Assembly (NCBI RefSeq): GCF_024707525.1
Contig: NZ_CP062231.1
Span: 4,216,001 to 4,280,000, forward strand
Source: Rhizobium sp. TH2
GTDB taxonomy: Bacteria; Pseudomonadota; Alphaproteobacteria; Rhizobiales; Rhizobiaceae
Direction: 5' to 3'
Length of the DNA stretch: 64,000 nucleotides
Positions 43,699 to 51,698 of this stretch are shown here, piece by piece (the stretch's first letter is position 1; each line of letters starts with the position of its first letter). A model generated the notes under the pieces. That model was given only the letters and a program-made list of their open reading frames with translations, ran no database searches and had not been told where the DNA came from. The translations under genes were made by a program, and so were the position numbers.

Positions 43699-43824
43699 AT
43701 GAAGATCAAGAACTCGCTGAAAGCGCTCAAGGCACGTCATCGTGAAAACCAGTTGGTCCGCCGCAAGGGCCGGGTTTACATCATCAACAAGCTGAACCCG
43801 CGCTACAAGGCCCGCCAGGGCTGA
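43699..43824 (+). CDS. rpmJ: Ribosomal protein bL36, 41-residue alphaproteobacterial form
   Basis: A 41-residue protein beginning [20 protein letters not shown], with [21 protein letters not shown] at the end. It is the cysteine-free variant of L36, lacking the zinc ribbon, as in most alphaproteobacteria. It binds 23S rRNA in the 50S subunit. It stands alone, with no strong ribosome site before the ATG. Confidence 0.95.
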   Translation: MKIKNSLKALKARHRENQLVRRKGRVYIINKLNPRYKARQG

Positions 43825-43881
43825 ACGGCCGCCGGCTGCTCACGACATTTTGCCTTTGAATATTCACGATGGCGGGCTAGC

Positions 43882-44505
43882 ATGCCCGCCATGCGCTTTA
43901 TTACGTCCACGATTTCGATTCTCCTCCTCGCGGCCGCACTCGGACCTGCACACGCTCAGGACAGTGCCAAGGGCACCAAGCCCGATACCGTCAAGCAACA
44001 GCTTCCCGGCCCGCTCGCCACGGAAGCTGAGCGCCTCGACAGCCTTTTCGACCGGCTGAAGAAAGAACGCAGCACCGAACTGGCGCTCGGTATCGCCAAC
44101 GAGATCCGTGAAGTCTTCACATTTTCGGGCAGCGCCACGGTCGATCTCCTGATGCAGAACGCGTCGCGCGCGGTTAACGAGAAGCGCTATGGCGCCGCAC
44201 TCGATTTCCTCGATCAGGTCACCCTGCTCGCCCCGGATTACGCCGAGGGCTGGAATAGGCGCGCCACCATCCACTATCTGCTCGGCAATTATCCCAAGGC
44301 GATGTCGGACAGCGCCCGTGTTCTGGCACTGGAGCCTCGCCACATCGGCGCCCTTGCCGGCATTGCGGGCATCCTGCAGGAAACCGGCCATGACCGGCAG
44401 GCGCTCGAGGCATGGGAGGCCTACCTCGCCTATTATCCCGCCGATCGCGAGGCGCAGCAGCAGCTTATCGAACTGACGAATAAGCTGGCCGGCCAGAAAA
44501 CCTGA
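43882..44505 (+). CDS. Exported TPR-repeat protein
   Basis: A 207-residue protein with a signal peptide (FITSTISILLLAAALGPAHAQ). Three TPR units follow (about 105-138 with KRYGAALDFLDQVTLLAPDYAEGW, 139-172 and 173-206). It probably acts in the periplasm as a protein-protein scaffold. The start may be at residue 4 instead. It is followed 57 bases later by the alpha/beta hydrolase, possibly co-transcribed. Confidence 0.82.
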   Translation: MPAMRFITSTISILLLAAALGPAHAQDSAKGTKPDTVKQQLPGPLATEAERLDSLFDRLKKERSTELALGIANEIREVFTFSGSATVDLLMQNASRAVNEKRYGAALDFLDQVTLLAPDYAEGWNRRATIHYLLGNYPKAMSDSARVLALEPRHIGALAGIAGILQETGHDRQALEAWEAYLAYYPADREAQQQLIELTNKLAGQKT

Positions 44506-44562
44506 ACCGGAATGCGACCGGCTTCGTATCAGTTCTGATTCTCAACCGGCCTGCTCCTATTC

Positions 44563-45579
44563 ATGTATTTTGCATTCAAGCTTGTCTTCATCCTTTTTGC
44601 CATTCTCCTCGGCATGCTCTTCCTGGCGTTCCTGTTCACCCAGTGGCAGGCGCGGCAGATCAGCCAGCGCTATCCCAACACAGGCGAACTGATCGATGTC
44701 GGCGGGCTCAGGCTCAACAGCGTTCACGTACCGCGACCCGAAGGCGCGGACCTGCCGCCGCTCGTCTTCATCCACGGCGCCAGCGGCAACCTGCGCGATC
44801 CGATGATGGCATTCCTCGAACCGCTCAAGGGGCGCGCCGAGATGCTGTTCGTCGACCGGCCCGGACACGGCTATTCCGAACGCGGTGGCGACCAGAACCT
44901 GACGCCCGACGGGCAGGCCGACGCGATCGCCAGACTGATCGAAAAGCGCGGCATAAGCCGGGCGATCATTATCGGCCATTCCTTCGGCGGCGCGACCACG
45001 GCGAGCCTCGCGCTCCGCCACAAGAACATGGTCCAGGGCCTCGTCTTCCTGTCACCCGCAACGCATCCCTGGCCGGGCGGCATCGATTGGTATTATGACC
45101 TCGCGAACATTCCCTATCTCGGCCCGATCTTCTGCAACACGCTGAGCCTGCCCGCCGGCCTGATGCAGCTTGATACCGGCGTGGAGCACGTCTTCCAGCC
45201 CAATCCGGTGCCCGAGGGCTATTCCGAGCGCGCGGCGATTCCCCTCGTGCTGCGGCCCCAGAATTTCTGCAGCAATGCGCGCGACGTCGCCAACCTGCTG
45301 GTTTATGTTCGCCAGACGCAGCCCCGCTACAAGGAGATCACCGCGCCCACGGTGATCATATCAGGCGACAGCGACGAGATCGTCTATGAGGAACTGCATT
45401 CATTGGGACTGAACCGGGACATATCAGGTTCCGAACTGGTCTGGGTCAAAGGCCTCGGCCATAAGCCGGACTACGTCGCCACCGATCTGGTGATCGCCGC
45501 AATTGAAAAGGTCGCAGGATTACCCCGCGACCTCCAGAAGATTGCCCGCGACGTCGAACGGCGCATCACGCTAAAGTAA
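44563..45579 (+). CDS. Membrane-anchored alpha/beta hydrolase
   Basis: A 338-residue protein with an N-terminal membrane anchor (about 4-26) and an alpha/beta-hydrolase fold. The oxyanion loop is VFIHGASGN, the nucleophile elbow is GHSFGG (about 141-146), the acid is likely in ISGDSDEIV, and the histidine is in GLGHKPDY. Substrate unknown, probably an ester. No ribosome site stands out. A palindromic repeat lies between its stop and pyk. Confidence 0.85.
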   Translation: MYFAFKLVFILFAILLGMLFLAFLFTQWQARQISQRYPNTGELIDVGGLRLNSVHVPRPEGADLPPLVFIHGASGNLRDPMMAFLEPLKGRAEMLFVDRPGHGYSERGGDQNLTPDGQADAIARLIEKRGISRAIIIGHSFGGATTASLALRHKNMVQGLVFLSPATHPWPGGIDWYYDLANIPYLGPIFCNTLSLPAGLMQLDTGVEHVFQPNPVPEGYSERAAIPLVLRPQNFCSNARDVANLLVYVRQTQPRYKEITAPTVIISGDSDEIVYEELHSLGLNRDISGSELVWVKGLGHKPDYVATDLVIAAIEKVAGLPRDLQKIARDVERRITLK

Positions 45580-45604
45580 ACGCGACGGTCGATATTCAGT
45601 TGAT

Positions 45605-45700
45605 GCTGAGTCGAAAATGGTGGCTTTCGAGAACCGGAGCGGAGCGTACTAAAGTACGTGAGCACCGGAAGCGCGGAAAGCCGCCATTTGCAGACCGGCA
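45605..45700. repeat. Palindromic intergenic repeat element
   Basis: The 96-base element is an imperfect long palindrome. AAATGG (45615-45620) and CCATTT (45684-45689), GGCTTTC and GAAAGCC, and a central GTAC..AAA..GTAC region line up in mirror order. It lies between the convergent hydrolase and pyk genes. Similar GGAGCGGAGCGTACT...AGTACGTGAGC units recur in rhizobial and related intergenic DNA (RIME/REP-like). Only one copy was noticed in this window. Confidence 0.7.
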
Positions 45701-45713
45701 GCGACTGAATAGA

Positions 45714-47156
45714 TTAGACGCCGCTCTGGCCGTCCGAGGCGATGTACGCGATGCGCAGCATGTTGGTGGCACCGGGCGTGCCGAGCGGCACACCTGCCGT
45801 GATGATGACGCGATCACCCGGCGTACCAAAACCTTCGTGGTGCACGATACGGCAGGCGCGATTGACCATGTCGTCCAGGTCGCTTGCGTCTTCCGTCACG
45901 ACGCAATGCAGGCCCCATACGACCGAAAGCCGGCGCGCGGTCTCGATGATCGGCGACAGCGCCAGAACCGGGACTTCCGGCCGCTCGCGCGCGGCACGCA
46001 GGCCGGTATTGCCCGAGCCGGTATAACAGACGATCGCCGCGAGCTTCAGCGTCTCGGCAATCTCGCGCGAGGCGAGCGAAATGGCGTCGGCGCCAGTCGG
46101 TTCGGGTTTCGGGCGCTGGGCGTGAATGATATTGGAATAATAGGGATCCTGCTCGACCGTGCTGGCGATCGAAGCCATCGTGGTCACCGCCTCGACCGGA
46201 TACTGGCCGGACGCCGATTCGGCCGACAGCATGATCGCATCGGCGCCTTCGAAGACGGCGGTCGCCACGTCGGAGACTTCGGCGCGGGTCGGCACGGCGG
46301 CGGAGATCATCGATTCCAGCATCTGCGTGGCGACAACCACCGGCTTGCCGACGCGGCGGCAGGCACGCGTCAACTGCTTCTGGATGCCGGGCACCGCTTC
46401 GAGCGGCATCTCGACCCCGAGGTCGCCGCGCGCCACCATCAGCGCATCCGACATTTCGATGATCTCGTCGATCCGCTCCAGCGCCTGCGGCTTTTCGATC
46501 TTCGACATGATCCCGACCCGGCCGCGCGAAATCTTGCGCACCTCAGCCAGATCCTCGGGACGCTGCACGAACGACAGCGCGACCCAATCGACACTGCCGG
46601 TCGCCAGCACGGCGTCGAGATCGACGCGGTCCTTCTCCGTCAGTGCGCCGATGGCGAGGATCGTATCGGGCAGCGACACACCCTTCTTGTCGGAGATCTT
46701 GTTGCCGGCAACGACTGTCGTGACGATGCTGGTGCCGTTGCATTCAACGGCCTTGAGATGCAGCTTGCCGTCATCGATCAACAGGCGATCGCCCGGCTTG
46801 ACGGCTTCGAGAATCTCGGGATGCGGAAGGAAGACGCGGTTCTCGTCACCGGGCTCGTTGCGGTTGTCGAGCGTGAAGGTCTGGCCCGCTTTCAGTTCGA
46901 CGGATGTGTTGGCGAACTTGCCGACGCGAAGCTTCGGGCCCTGGAGGTCGGCCAGAATGCCGATCGGCCGGCCGGAACGTGCCTCGACCGCGCGGATCTT
47001 GCCGATCAGCTCGCGCATCATGTCGTGGCTCGAATGGCTCATGTTGATCCGGAAAAGATCCGCGCCCGCATTGTGCAGCTTCTCGATCATCTCCTCGGTA
47101 TTCGAGGCCGGGCCGAGCGTGGCGAGGATTTTGACTTTTCTGTTCCGCTTCATCAA
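45714..47156 (-). CDS. pyk: Pyruvate kinase
   Basis: A 480-residue enzyme. It starts KVKILATLGPASNTEEMI. Substrate/metal motifs are RINMSHSSHD, DLQGPKLRVG, IMSKIEKPQAL, VARGDLGVEMPLEAVP and ATQMLESM. The C-terminal domain includes CYTGSGNTGLRAARERPE. It makes pyruvate and ATP from phosphoenolpyruvate. It overlaps the DUF1036 stop by 4 bases, a coupled pair common in rhizobia. Confidence 0.97.
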   Translation of the reverse strand: MMKRNRKVKILATLGPASNTEEMIEKLHNAGADLFRINMSHSSHDMMRELIGKIRAVEARSGRPIGILADLQGPKLRVGKFANTSVELKAGQTFTLDNRNEPGDENRVFLPHPEILEAVKPGDRLLIDDGKLHLKAVECNGTSIVTTVVAGNKISDKKGVSLPDTILAIGALTEKDRVDLDAVLATGSVDWVALSFVQRPEDLAEVRKISRGRVGIMSKIEKPQALERIDEIIEMSDALMVARGDLGVEMPLEAVPGIQKQLTRACRRVGKPVVVATQMLESMISAAVPTRAEVSDVATAVFEGADAIMLSAESASGQYPVEAVTTMASIASTVEQDPYYSNIIHAQRPKPEPTGADAISLASREIAETLKLAAIVCYTGSGNTGLRAARERPEVPVLALSPIIETARRLSVVWGLHCVVTEDASDLDDMVNRACRIVHHEGFGTPGDRVIITAGVPLGTPGATNMLRIAYIASDGQSGV

Positions 47157-47701
47157 TTCTGGCTTTCGTTTGTAGTCGGCGTATCCGTCAGCTGAACCAT
47201 CCAGCTTCCCTGGCGCCCCGTATCATATTCCTTGAAGCCGAATTGCTGGTACCCGCGGGCATAGCAATCTTGCACTCCGGTTATCTTAAACTCGTTTTCT
47301 GCGACACACATATTAACGTTGCCGGTCCAGCGTCCGCCGCGCGCCGCGTCTTCGGCATAAAGGTAGTAATACCGGGACTGCAGCTGCCCCTCGATCAGCG
47401 TGTAGCAGGTCGTCGCCGGTATCTGCCACCAGCCCTCGGAGATCCAGCCCTCCTTGGCGCGATAACCGATCGCCACACCCACGGCGTTCTGCGTGGCATT
47501 GCACACCCGGAATTCGGCCGATGCCGTGCCGGCGCTCAGCGCCATGCCTCCGGATGCCATTGCCAAAGCGAGCAATATCCTCCTGATCGAAAAGATGCTG
47601 TCTATTTTCCCGAGGACACCGGCAAGGGCTTGTCCCCAGATCCTGCGTGCCGCGATCCGCGATGCTGCAACTGTGGGCATGATGGTCCAGGAGGCTCCCA
47701 T
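47153..47701 (-). CDS. DUF1036 exported protein
   Basis: A 182-residue protein. After a long N-terminal region with RRILLALAMASGGMALSAGTASA, probably a signal peptide, the mature DUF1036 domain reads EFRVCNATQNAVGVAIGYRAKEGWISEGWWQIPATTCYTL with several cysteines. The function is unknown. It is translated just ahead of pyk with a 4-base overlap. The true start may be internal; homologues often begin closer to the signal peptide. Confidence 0.8.
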   Translation of the reverse strand: MGASWTIMPTVAASRIAARRIWGQALAGVLGKIDSIFSIRRILLALAMASGGMALSAGTASAEFRVCNATQNAVGVAIGYRAKEGWISEGWWQIPATTCYTLIEGQLQSRYYYLYAEDAARGGRWTGNVNMCVAENEFKITGVQDCYARGYQQFGFKEYDTGRQGSWMVQLTDTPTTNESQN

Positions 47702-47963
47702 GACGTGAGTGCTATTTGCGCTGCCAAAAACCGAAAGTCAACGCAAATTTAATCGATTATATTCAGCTTTTTCCGTTATTCGACACGGGTTTGGCCAACA
47801 ATCGCAATTCAATGTCGTGCCGCGTTTCCAAGTGTCCGGCAGCACGTCGAATCCATTCATATTGCGCCTTTTGCCAAGTCTCAATAACGCCCGCCTTGAA
47901 AGACGTCGCTTCGCATGCAAAGACTTTAAAAAAATGTCAAAAAGTGTGCCCAGAAGGCCATCC

Positions 47964-48758
47964 ATGCAAGATTCCCGGGCCTTCGAAGTGATCGAAGGCA
48001 ATCTCGATCTCGGCTTCATCCTGCTGGGTGACCATGCGACCAACCATCTTCCCGCAAAGTATGGAACGCTGGGCCTCGCGCCCGAGGCTTTCACCCGCCA
48101 CATCGCTTACGATATCGGCATCGAACCGCTGACCCGCGCGCTCGCGGCCCGGCTTGGCGCCCCGGCCGTCATGAGTTGCTTCTCGCGGCTTCTCATCGAT
48201 CCCAACCGGGGCGAGGATGATCCGACCCTGATCATGAAGATTTCCGACGGCGCGATCGTCCCCGGCAATTATCCGATTTCGCCAGAGGAATGGGACGCGC
48301 GGCTGCACCACTATCACCGGCCCTACCATGGCGCGGTCACGGGCATGATCGCTGCAGTCGAGAACGCCACCGGCCGCGCGCCGTTGATCATGTCGCTGCA
48401 TTCCTTCACGCCATTCTGGAAGACCTATGTCAGGCCCTGGCATGCCGGCGTGCTGTGGGACAATGATCCACGTGCCGCACAGGCGCTGATCCATGCGCTC
48501 GCCGCCCTGCCCGGCATCGTGACCGGCGACAACGAACCCTATGACGGCGCGCTGCGCGGCGACACGATGTATCGCCACTGCATGAAAAAGGGCATTCCGC
48601 ATGCGTTGCTCGAAGTGCGCCAGGATCTCATCGCGGACGAGCCGGGCGTCGCCGAATGGGCCGAGCACCTGGCGCCGATCTTCGAGCGGTTGAATGCCGA
48701 CCCGGCGCTGCATAGATATGAGGTGTATCCGTCCCGAACCGGCCCATACGAAGATTGA
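47964..48758 (+). CDS. N-formylglutamate amidohydrolase family protein
   Basis: A 264-residue zinc-hydrolase-like protein. Seen are GDHATNHLPAKYG, DIGIEPLTRALAARLGAP, FSRLLIDPNRGEDD, LIMSLHSFTP and LLEVRQDLI, as in PF05013 (HutG type). It may release glutamate in histidine breakdown, but no hut genes are adjacent. The start at 47964 (MQDSRAFEV) has AGAAGG upstream; longer in-frame starts lack one. It ends 4 bases before the DUF1244 gene. Confidence 0.87.
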   Translation: MQDSRAFEVIEGNLDLGFILLGDHATNHLPAKYGTLGLAPEAFTRHIAYDIGIEPLTRALAARLGAPAVMSCFSRLLIDPNRGEDDPTLIMKISDGAIVPGNYPISPEEWDARLHHYHRPYHGAVTGMIAAVENATGRAPLIMSLHSFTPFWKTYVRPWHAGVLWDNDPRAAQALIHALAALPGIVTGDNEPYDGALRGDTMYRHCMKKGIPHALLEVRQDLIADEPGVAEWAEHLAPIFERLNADPALHRYEVYPSRTGPYED

Positions 48759-48762
48759 AACG

Positions 48763-49068
48763 ATGACCGAGCTCACAAGAGAACAACAGATCGAATTCGA
48801 GGCCGCCGCGTTCCGCCGACTGGTCGCGCATCTCCGCGAGCGGGACGATGTGCAGAACATCGAGTTGATGAACCTCGCGGGCTTTTGCCGCAACTGCCTG
48901 TCGAACTGGTATCTCGACGCGGCGACCGAGGCTGGCACCGGCCTCACCAAGGACCAATCGCGCGAGATCGTCTACGGCATGCCCTATGACGAATGGAAAG
49001 CCAGGCATCAGGATGTGGCAAGCGATGCACAGAAGGCCGCATTCGAGATCAATCGTCCCAAAGAGTAG
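48763..49068 (+). CDS. DUF1244 protein
   Basis: A 101-residue helical protein ([46 protein letters not shown]) matching DUF1244, with the CRNCLSNW motif and a [16 protein letters not shown] turn. Function unknown; two nearby cysteines could bind metal. It starts 4 bases after the amidohydrolase gene in the same unit. Confidence 0.85.
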   Translation: MTELTREQQIEFEAAAFRRLVAHLRERDDVQNIELMNLAGFCRNCLSNWYLDAATEAGTGLTKDQSREIVYGMPYDEWKARHQDVASDAQKAAFEINRPKE

Positions 49069-49163
49069 GGCCAACCCGGCCGAATCCGCTTGACCTTGGC
49101 CGCCTTTCGCGGCACGTGAGCGCTCGAAATATTGTCACGGAATCATCAAAGGAGCGGGCATCA

Positions 49164-49430
49164 ATGGCAGATGCACATGGCGTCGCACGCGATCAGTTGC
49201 GGTCTTTCATCGAACGGATCGAGCGGCTGGAAGAAGAAAAGAAAACCATCGCCGACGACATCAAGGACGTCTATGGCGAGGCCAAGTCGACCGGCTTCGA
49301 CTCGAAGATCCTCAAGAAGGTGATCGCCATCCGCAAGCAGGATAAGGACGAGCGGATGGAACAGGAAGCCATCCTCGAGACCTATCTCGCAGCGCTCGGC
49401 ATGATCGAAGGCCCACCGGACGAAGCGTAA
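49164..49430 (+). CDS. gapR: GapR, overtwisted-DNA-binding nucleoid protein (DUF2312)
   Basis: An 88-residue protein ([54 protein letters not shown]) that matches the DUF2312 family of GapR. In Caulobacter GapR tetramers bind AT-rich and positively supercoiled DNA ahead of replication and transcription and support topoisomerases. AAGGAG lies upstream of the ATG. A strong terminator follows directly. Confidence 0.9.
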   Translation: MADAHGVARDQLRSFIERIERLEEEKKTIADDIKDVYGEAKSTGFDSKILKKVIAIRKQDKDERMEQEAILETYLAALGMIEGPPDEA

Positions 49431-49450
49431 GAAATAATTCGAATGTGATA

Positions 49451-49484
49451 AAGGCCGCCGGATTTCCATCCGGCGGCCTTTTGA
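49451..49484 (+). terminator. Terminator after gapR
   Basis: AAGGCCGCCGGAT (49451-49463) and ATCCGGCGGCCTT (49468-49480) form a perfect 13-bp stem with a 4-base loop, followed by TTGATT. It lies between gapR and a convergent membrane gene. Confidence 0.85.
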
Positions 49485-49510
49485 TTCTCACGGGGCTCCG
49501 AAATGCGTGC

Positions 49511-49975
49511 TCAAGAACCGGCTCTGGAAATCGCCGGCCGGCGACGAAGCCTGCCCGAGAGACGCAATCCATCGCGGAAATTCCTACCCAGCAGATAAAG
49601 CTGCGTGAACCCGCCCACAAGTTCGATAGCCTGCACGACCATGAAAGCCGTTCCGAACTCGCCCTTTGCCGCGCTGTAGTAAAGCCATATCGCCGAAGGC
49701 AGCATGACGAGCATGCCGTTCGCCGCGATCAGGCGCATACGCTTCTTCTTGAGTTCAACCAACGGCCCAACTCTGCCGGCCGCAAGCGAGAACCCGCTGC
49801 CTCCCGTCACCGCCATCATGGGAATGAGCAGAGCGATGCCATAGAGGACCATTCGCTTGGCGAGGATCACATTTTCCGCATCCATGCTCAATTCGGAGAG
49901 GATGGTGATCGTCAGGAACGACAGGACAAGCAGCAATGCGACCGAACCCGCCACGGCGTGAGCAACCTTCTTCAT
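49511..49975 (-). CDS. Four-helix membrane protein in a MarR operon
   Basis: A 154-residue protein with predicted helices at about 5-30, 42-60, 84-102 and 110-130, and a basic C-terminal tail (RDGLRLSGRLRRRPAI). It follows the MarR-type gene with a 4-base overlap, so it is probably its main regulated target. The family is not recognised. Confidence 0.72.
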   Translation of the reverse strand: MKKVAHAVAGSVALLLVLSFLTITILSELSMDAENVILAKRMVLYGIALLIPMMAVTGGSGFSLAAGRVGPLVELKKKRMRLIAANGMLVMLPSAIWLYYSAAKGEFGTAFMVVQAIELVGGFTQLYLLGRNFRDGLRLSGRLRRRPAISRAGS

Positions 49976-50430
49976 GTCACATCTCCTTCGTGCGAATTCA
50001 CCGCCAGGCGCGTTTCGAGATAGCGCAGGCCCTCGAGCGTTTGCTCATAGATGCCGGGCGTGGCGCCGTCGGCGAGTTCGTCGGTCCACTCAGCGTATTT
50101 GACCATAATCTCGTTATAGGCATCCCTGCCTCTCGCCGTGAGGGCGTAGAGAGGCGAGCGCTGATGACGGGGATTGGGGCGCTTGGCCAGCATTCCGTCC
50201 TGTTCAAGCATGTTGACCTGCTTCTGCGCGCCCTGCCGCGTCACGCCCATGCGGTCGGCGATATCGGGAACGCCCTGCGGCCCACCGCTGAGCGCGATCG
50301 CGCCGAGCACTTGCCAGCGTGCGCTCGTGAGCCCGAATTCTTCGGTCAATTGGTCGCCACGGTTCAGGATCAGGCCATTGAGCCGGAAGATGGCGAGCAG
50401 AACGCCGGTGATTGCTTCGCTTGTGTCCAT
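49972..50430 (-). CDS. MarR-family transcriptional regulator
   Basis: A 152-residue winged-helix protein. The wing-helix core is LTSARWQVLGAIALSGGPQGVPDIADRMGVTRQGAQKQVNMLEQDGML, then KRPNPRHQRSPLYALTARGRDAYNEI. It probably represses itself and the downstream membrane protein through the dyads just upstream. The start MDTSEAITG at 50430 is preferred, with other in-frame starts up to 13 codons away. Confidence 0.85.
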   Translation of the reverse strand: MDTSEAITGVLLAIFRLNGLILNRGDQLTEEFGLTSARWQVLGAIALSGGPQGVPDIADRMGVTRQGAQKQVNMLEQDGMLAKRPNPRHQRSPLYALTARGRDAYNEIMVKYAEWTDELADGATPGIYEQTLEGLRYLETRLAVNSHEGDVT

Positions 50431-50453
50431 GTGCATCTCGCATATCAATATAC

Positions 50454-50486
50454 GACAACCAGTTACCATTACGACAACTGATTGTC
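50454..50486. promoter_or_regulatory. Tandem GACAA...TTGTC operator sites before the MarR gene
   Basis: GACAACTGATTGTC (50473-50486) is a perfect 5-bp dyad with a 4-base spacer. GACAACCAGTTAC (50454-50466) is an imperfect second site 19 bases away. Both lie just upstream of the MarR start in an AT-rich segment, the usual place for autorepression. Confidence 0.6.
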
Positions 50487-50559
50487 AATATTGGGATGAT
50501 CCCGCACTGATCTCGGTGCAAACGAAAGCCACCGGGTCGATGAACGGCGGTTTTGTCGG

Positions 50560-51606
50560 TTAATTCCAGGTCCGGCGCAGCACGTCGATCCAGTTGCCAT
50601 GGCAGAGCTTGGTCATCAGCTCCGCGCCATAGCCGGCATCCAGCATCGCCTGGCGCAGTTTGGGCAGGCCTGCCACATCCTTGATCTCACGCGAGACCAT
50701 CGCCCCGTCGAAATCGGAGCCGAAGCCGACGCCATTCTCGCCGAGCTTGCCGATGAGGTAATCGAAATGGCGCAGCATCACATCCAGCCCGAAGTCGCTT
50801 TTCATCCGTCCGTCCGGGCGCAGGAAGGCGGCAGCAAAATTGACGCCGACCATGCCCTTGGATTCGGCAATCATGTCGAGTTGGCGATCAGTGAGATTGC
50901 GCGCATGCGCACAGATCGCATGGGCATTGCTATGGGACGCGATCAACGGCACATCGGTGATATCAGCAATGTCATCCATGCCCTTCTCATTGAGATGTGA
51001 CAGGTCGATTGCGATGCCGAGCCTGTTGCATTCCCGGATCAGCCGCTTGCCGTCCTCGGTCAGCCCCGGCCCCGTGGCACCCGTCGAGGGAAAACGGAAC
51101 GGTACACCCTCCGCCCAGCGCGTCTTGCGGCTCCAGACCGGCCCCAGGCTTCTGAGGCCAAGCGCGTAGAGCACATTGAGCGCCCTGAATTCCGCATCGA
51201 TGCAGTCCGCCCCTTCCAGATGCAGGACCGCGGCCATCGGCGGCTTTTCGAGCGCGGCTTCGATCTCGTCCGCCGAGCGGCAAATGATGACTGAGCCATC
51301 CTGCTCAAGCTCTTGAAGAAGTGCTGCCTGCCCCACCGTCGAGCGTAGCGCCAGATCGGGGTCCAGCAAGCCTGATAGCGCCATGTCGTCCGTCATATTG
51401 TCGAGGCTGCTGGAAGCGCCCGGTGGATCAGGATTGAAGATGGCGAACATTCCGCCACCGAAGCCGCCTTCGATGGCACGAGGAAGATCTATGTGGTGCT
51501 TTCCTCCGCCATTGCGAACCTGTTCCACGGTCGTATGGCCGAGCAGCAGCCGCAGCAGAAGATCGTTGTGCCCGTCGAATACCCACGGCGTGGTCGGCAA
51601 AGTCAT
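50560..51606 (-). CDS. Membrane-type dipeptidase, peptidase M19
   Basis: A 348-residue zinc peptidase of the renal-dipeptidase type. Seen are WVFDGHNDLLLR, AAVLHLEGAD, AIDLSHLNEKG, PLIASHSNAHAIC and GFGSDFDG, which carry the metal ligands. It cleaves dipeptides, including those with D-residues. The start MTLPTTPW was chosen because family members start just ahead of the FDGHND strand. No signal peptide is visible, so it is likely cytoplasmic. Confidence 0.9.
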   Translation of the reverse strand: MTLPTTPWVFDGHNDLLLRLLLGHTTVEQVRNGGGKHHIDLPRAIEGGFGGGMFAIFNPDPPGASSSLDNMTDDMALSGLLDPDLALRSTVGQAALLQELEQDGSVIICRSADEIEAALEKPPMAAVLHLEGADCIDAEFRALNVLYALGLRSLGPVWSRKTRWAEGVPFRFPSTGATGPGLTEDGKRLIRECNRLGIAIDLSHLNEKGMDDIADITDVPLIASHSNAHAICAHARNLTDRQLDMIAESKGMVGVNFAAAFLRPDGRMKSDFGLDVMLRHFDYLIGKLGENGVGFGSDFDGAMVSREIKDVAGLPKLRQAMLDAGYGAELMTKLCHGNWIDVLRRTWN

Positions 51607-51643
51607 TTTAACTATCCTCTTTGGCGGGGCACAATCACAAAGC

Positions 51644-51673
51644 AAAACCGCCGGATCGATGACCCGGCGGTTT
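51644..51673 (-). terminator. Terminator after the MepK-like gene
   Basis: On the minus strand AAACCGCCGG (51673-51664) and CCGGCGGTTTT (51654-51644) pair around a 9-base loop, followed by GCTTTG. It starts 26 bases past the stop. Confidence 0.75.
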
Positions 51674-51698
51674 GATTATCGAGACGAAATCGTCTGTC

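Noticed and set aside
47709..47963. N-terminal extension of the N-formylglutamate amidohydrolase
   Set aside because: The frame is open upstream, but the extension has no family likeness; a good ribosome site precedes 47964 instead.
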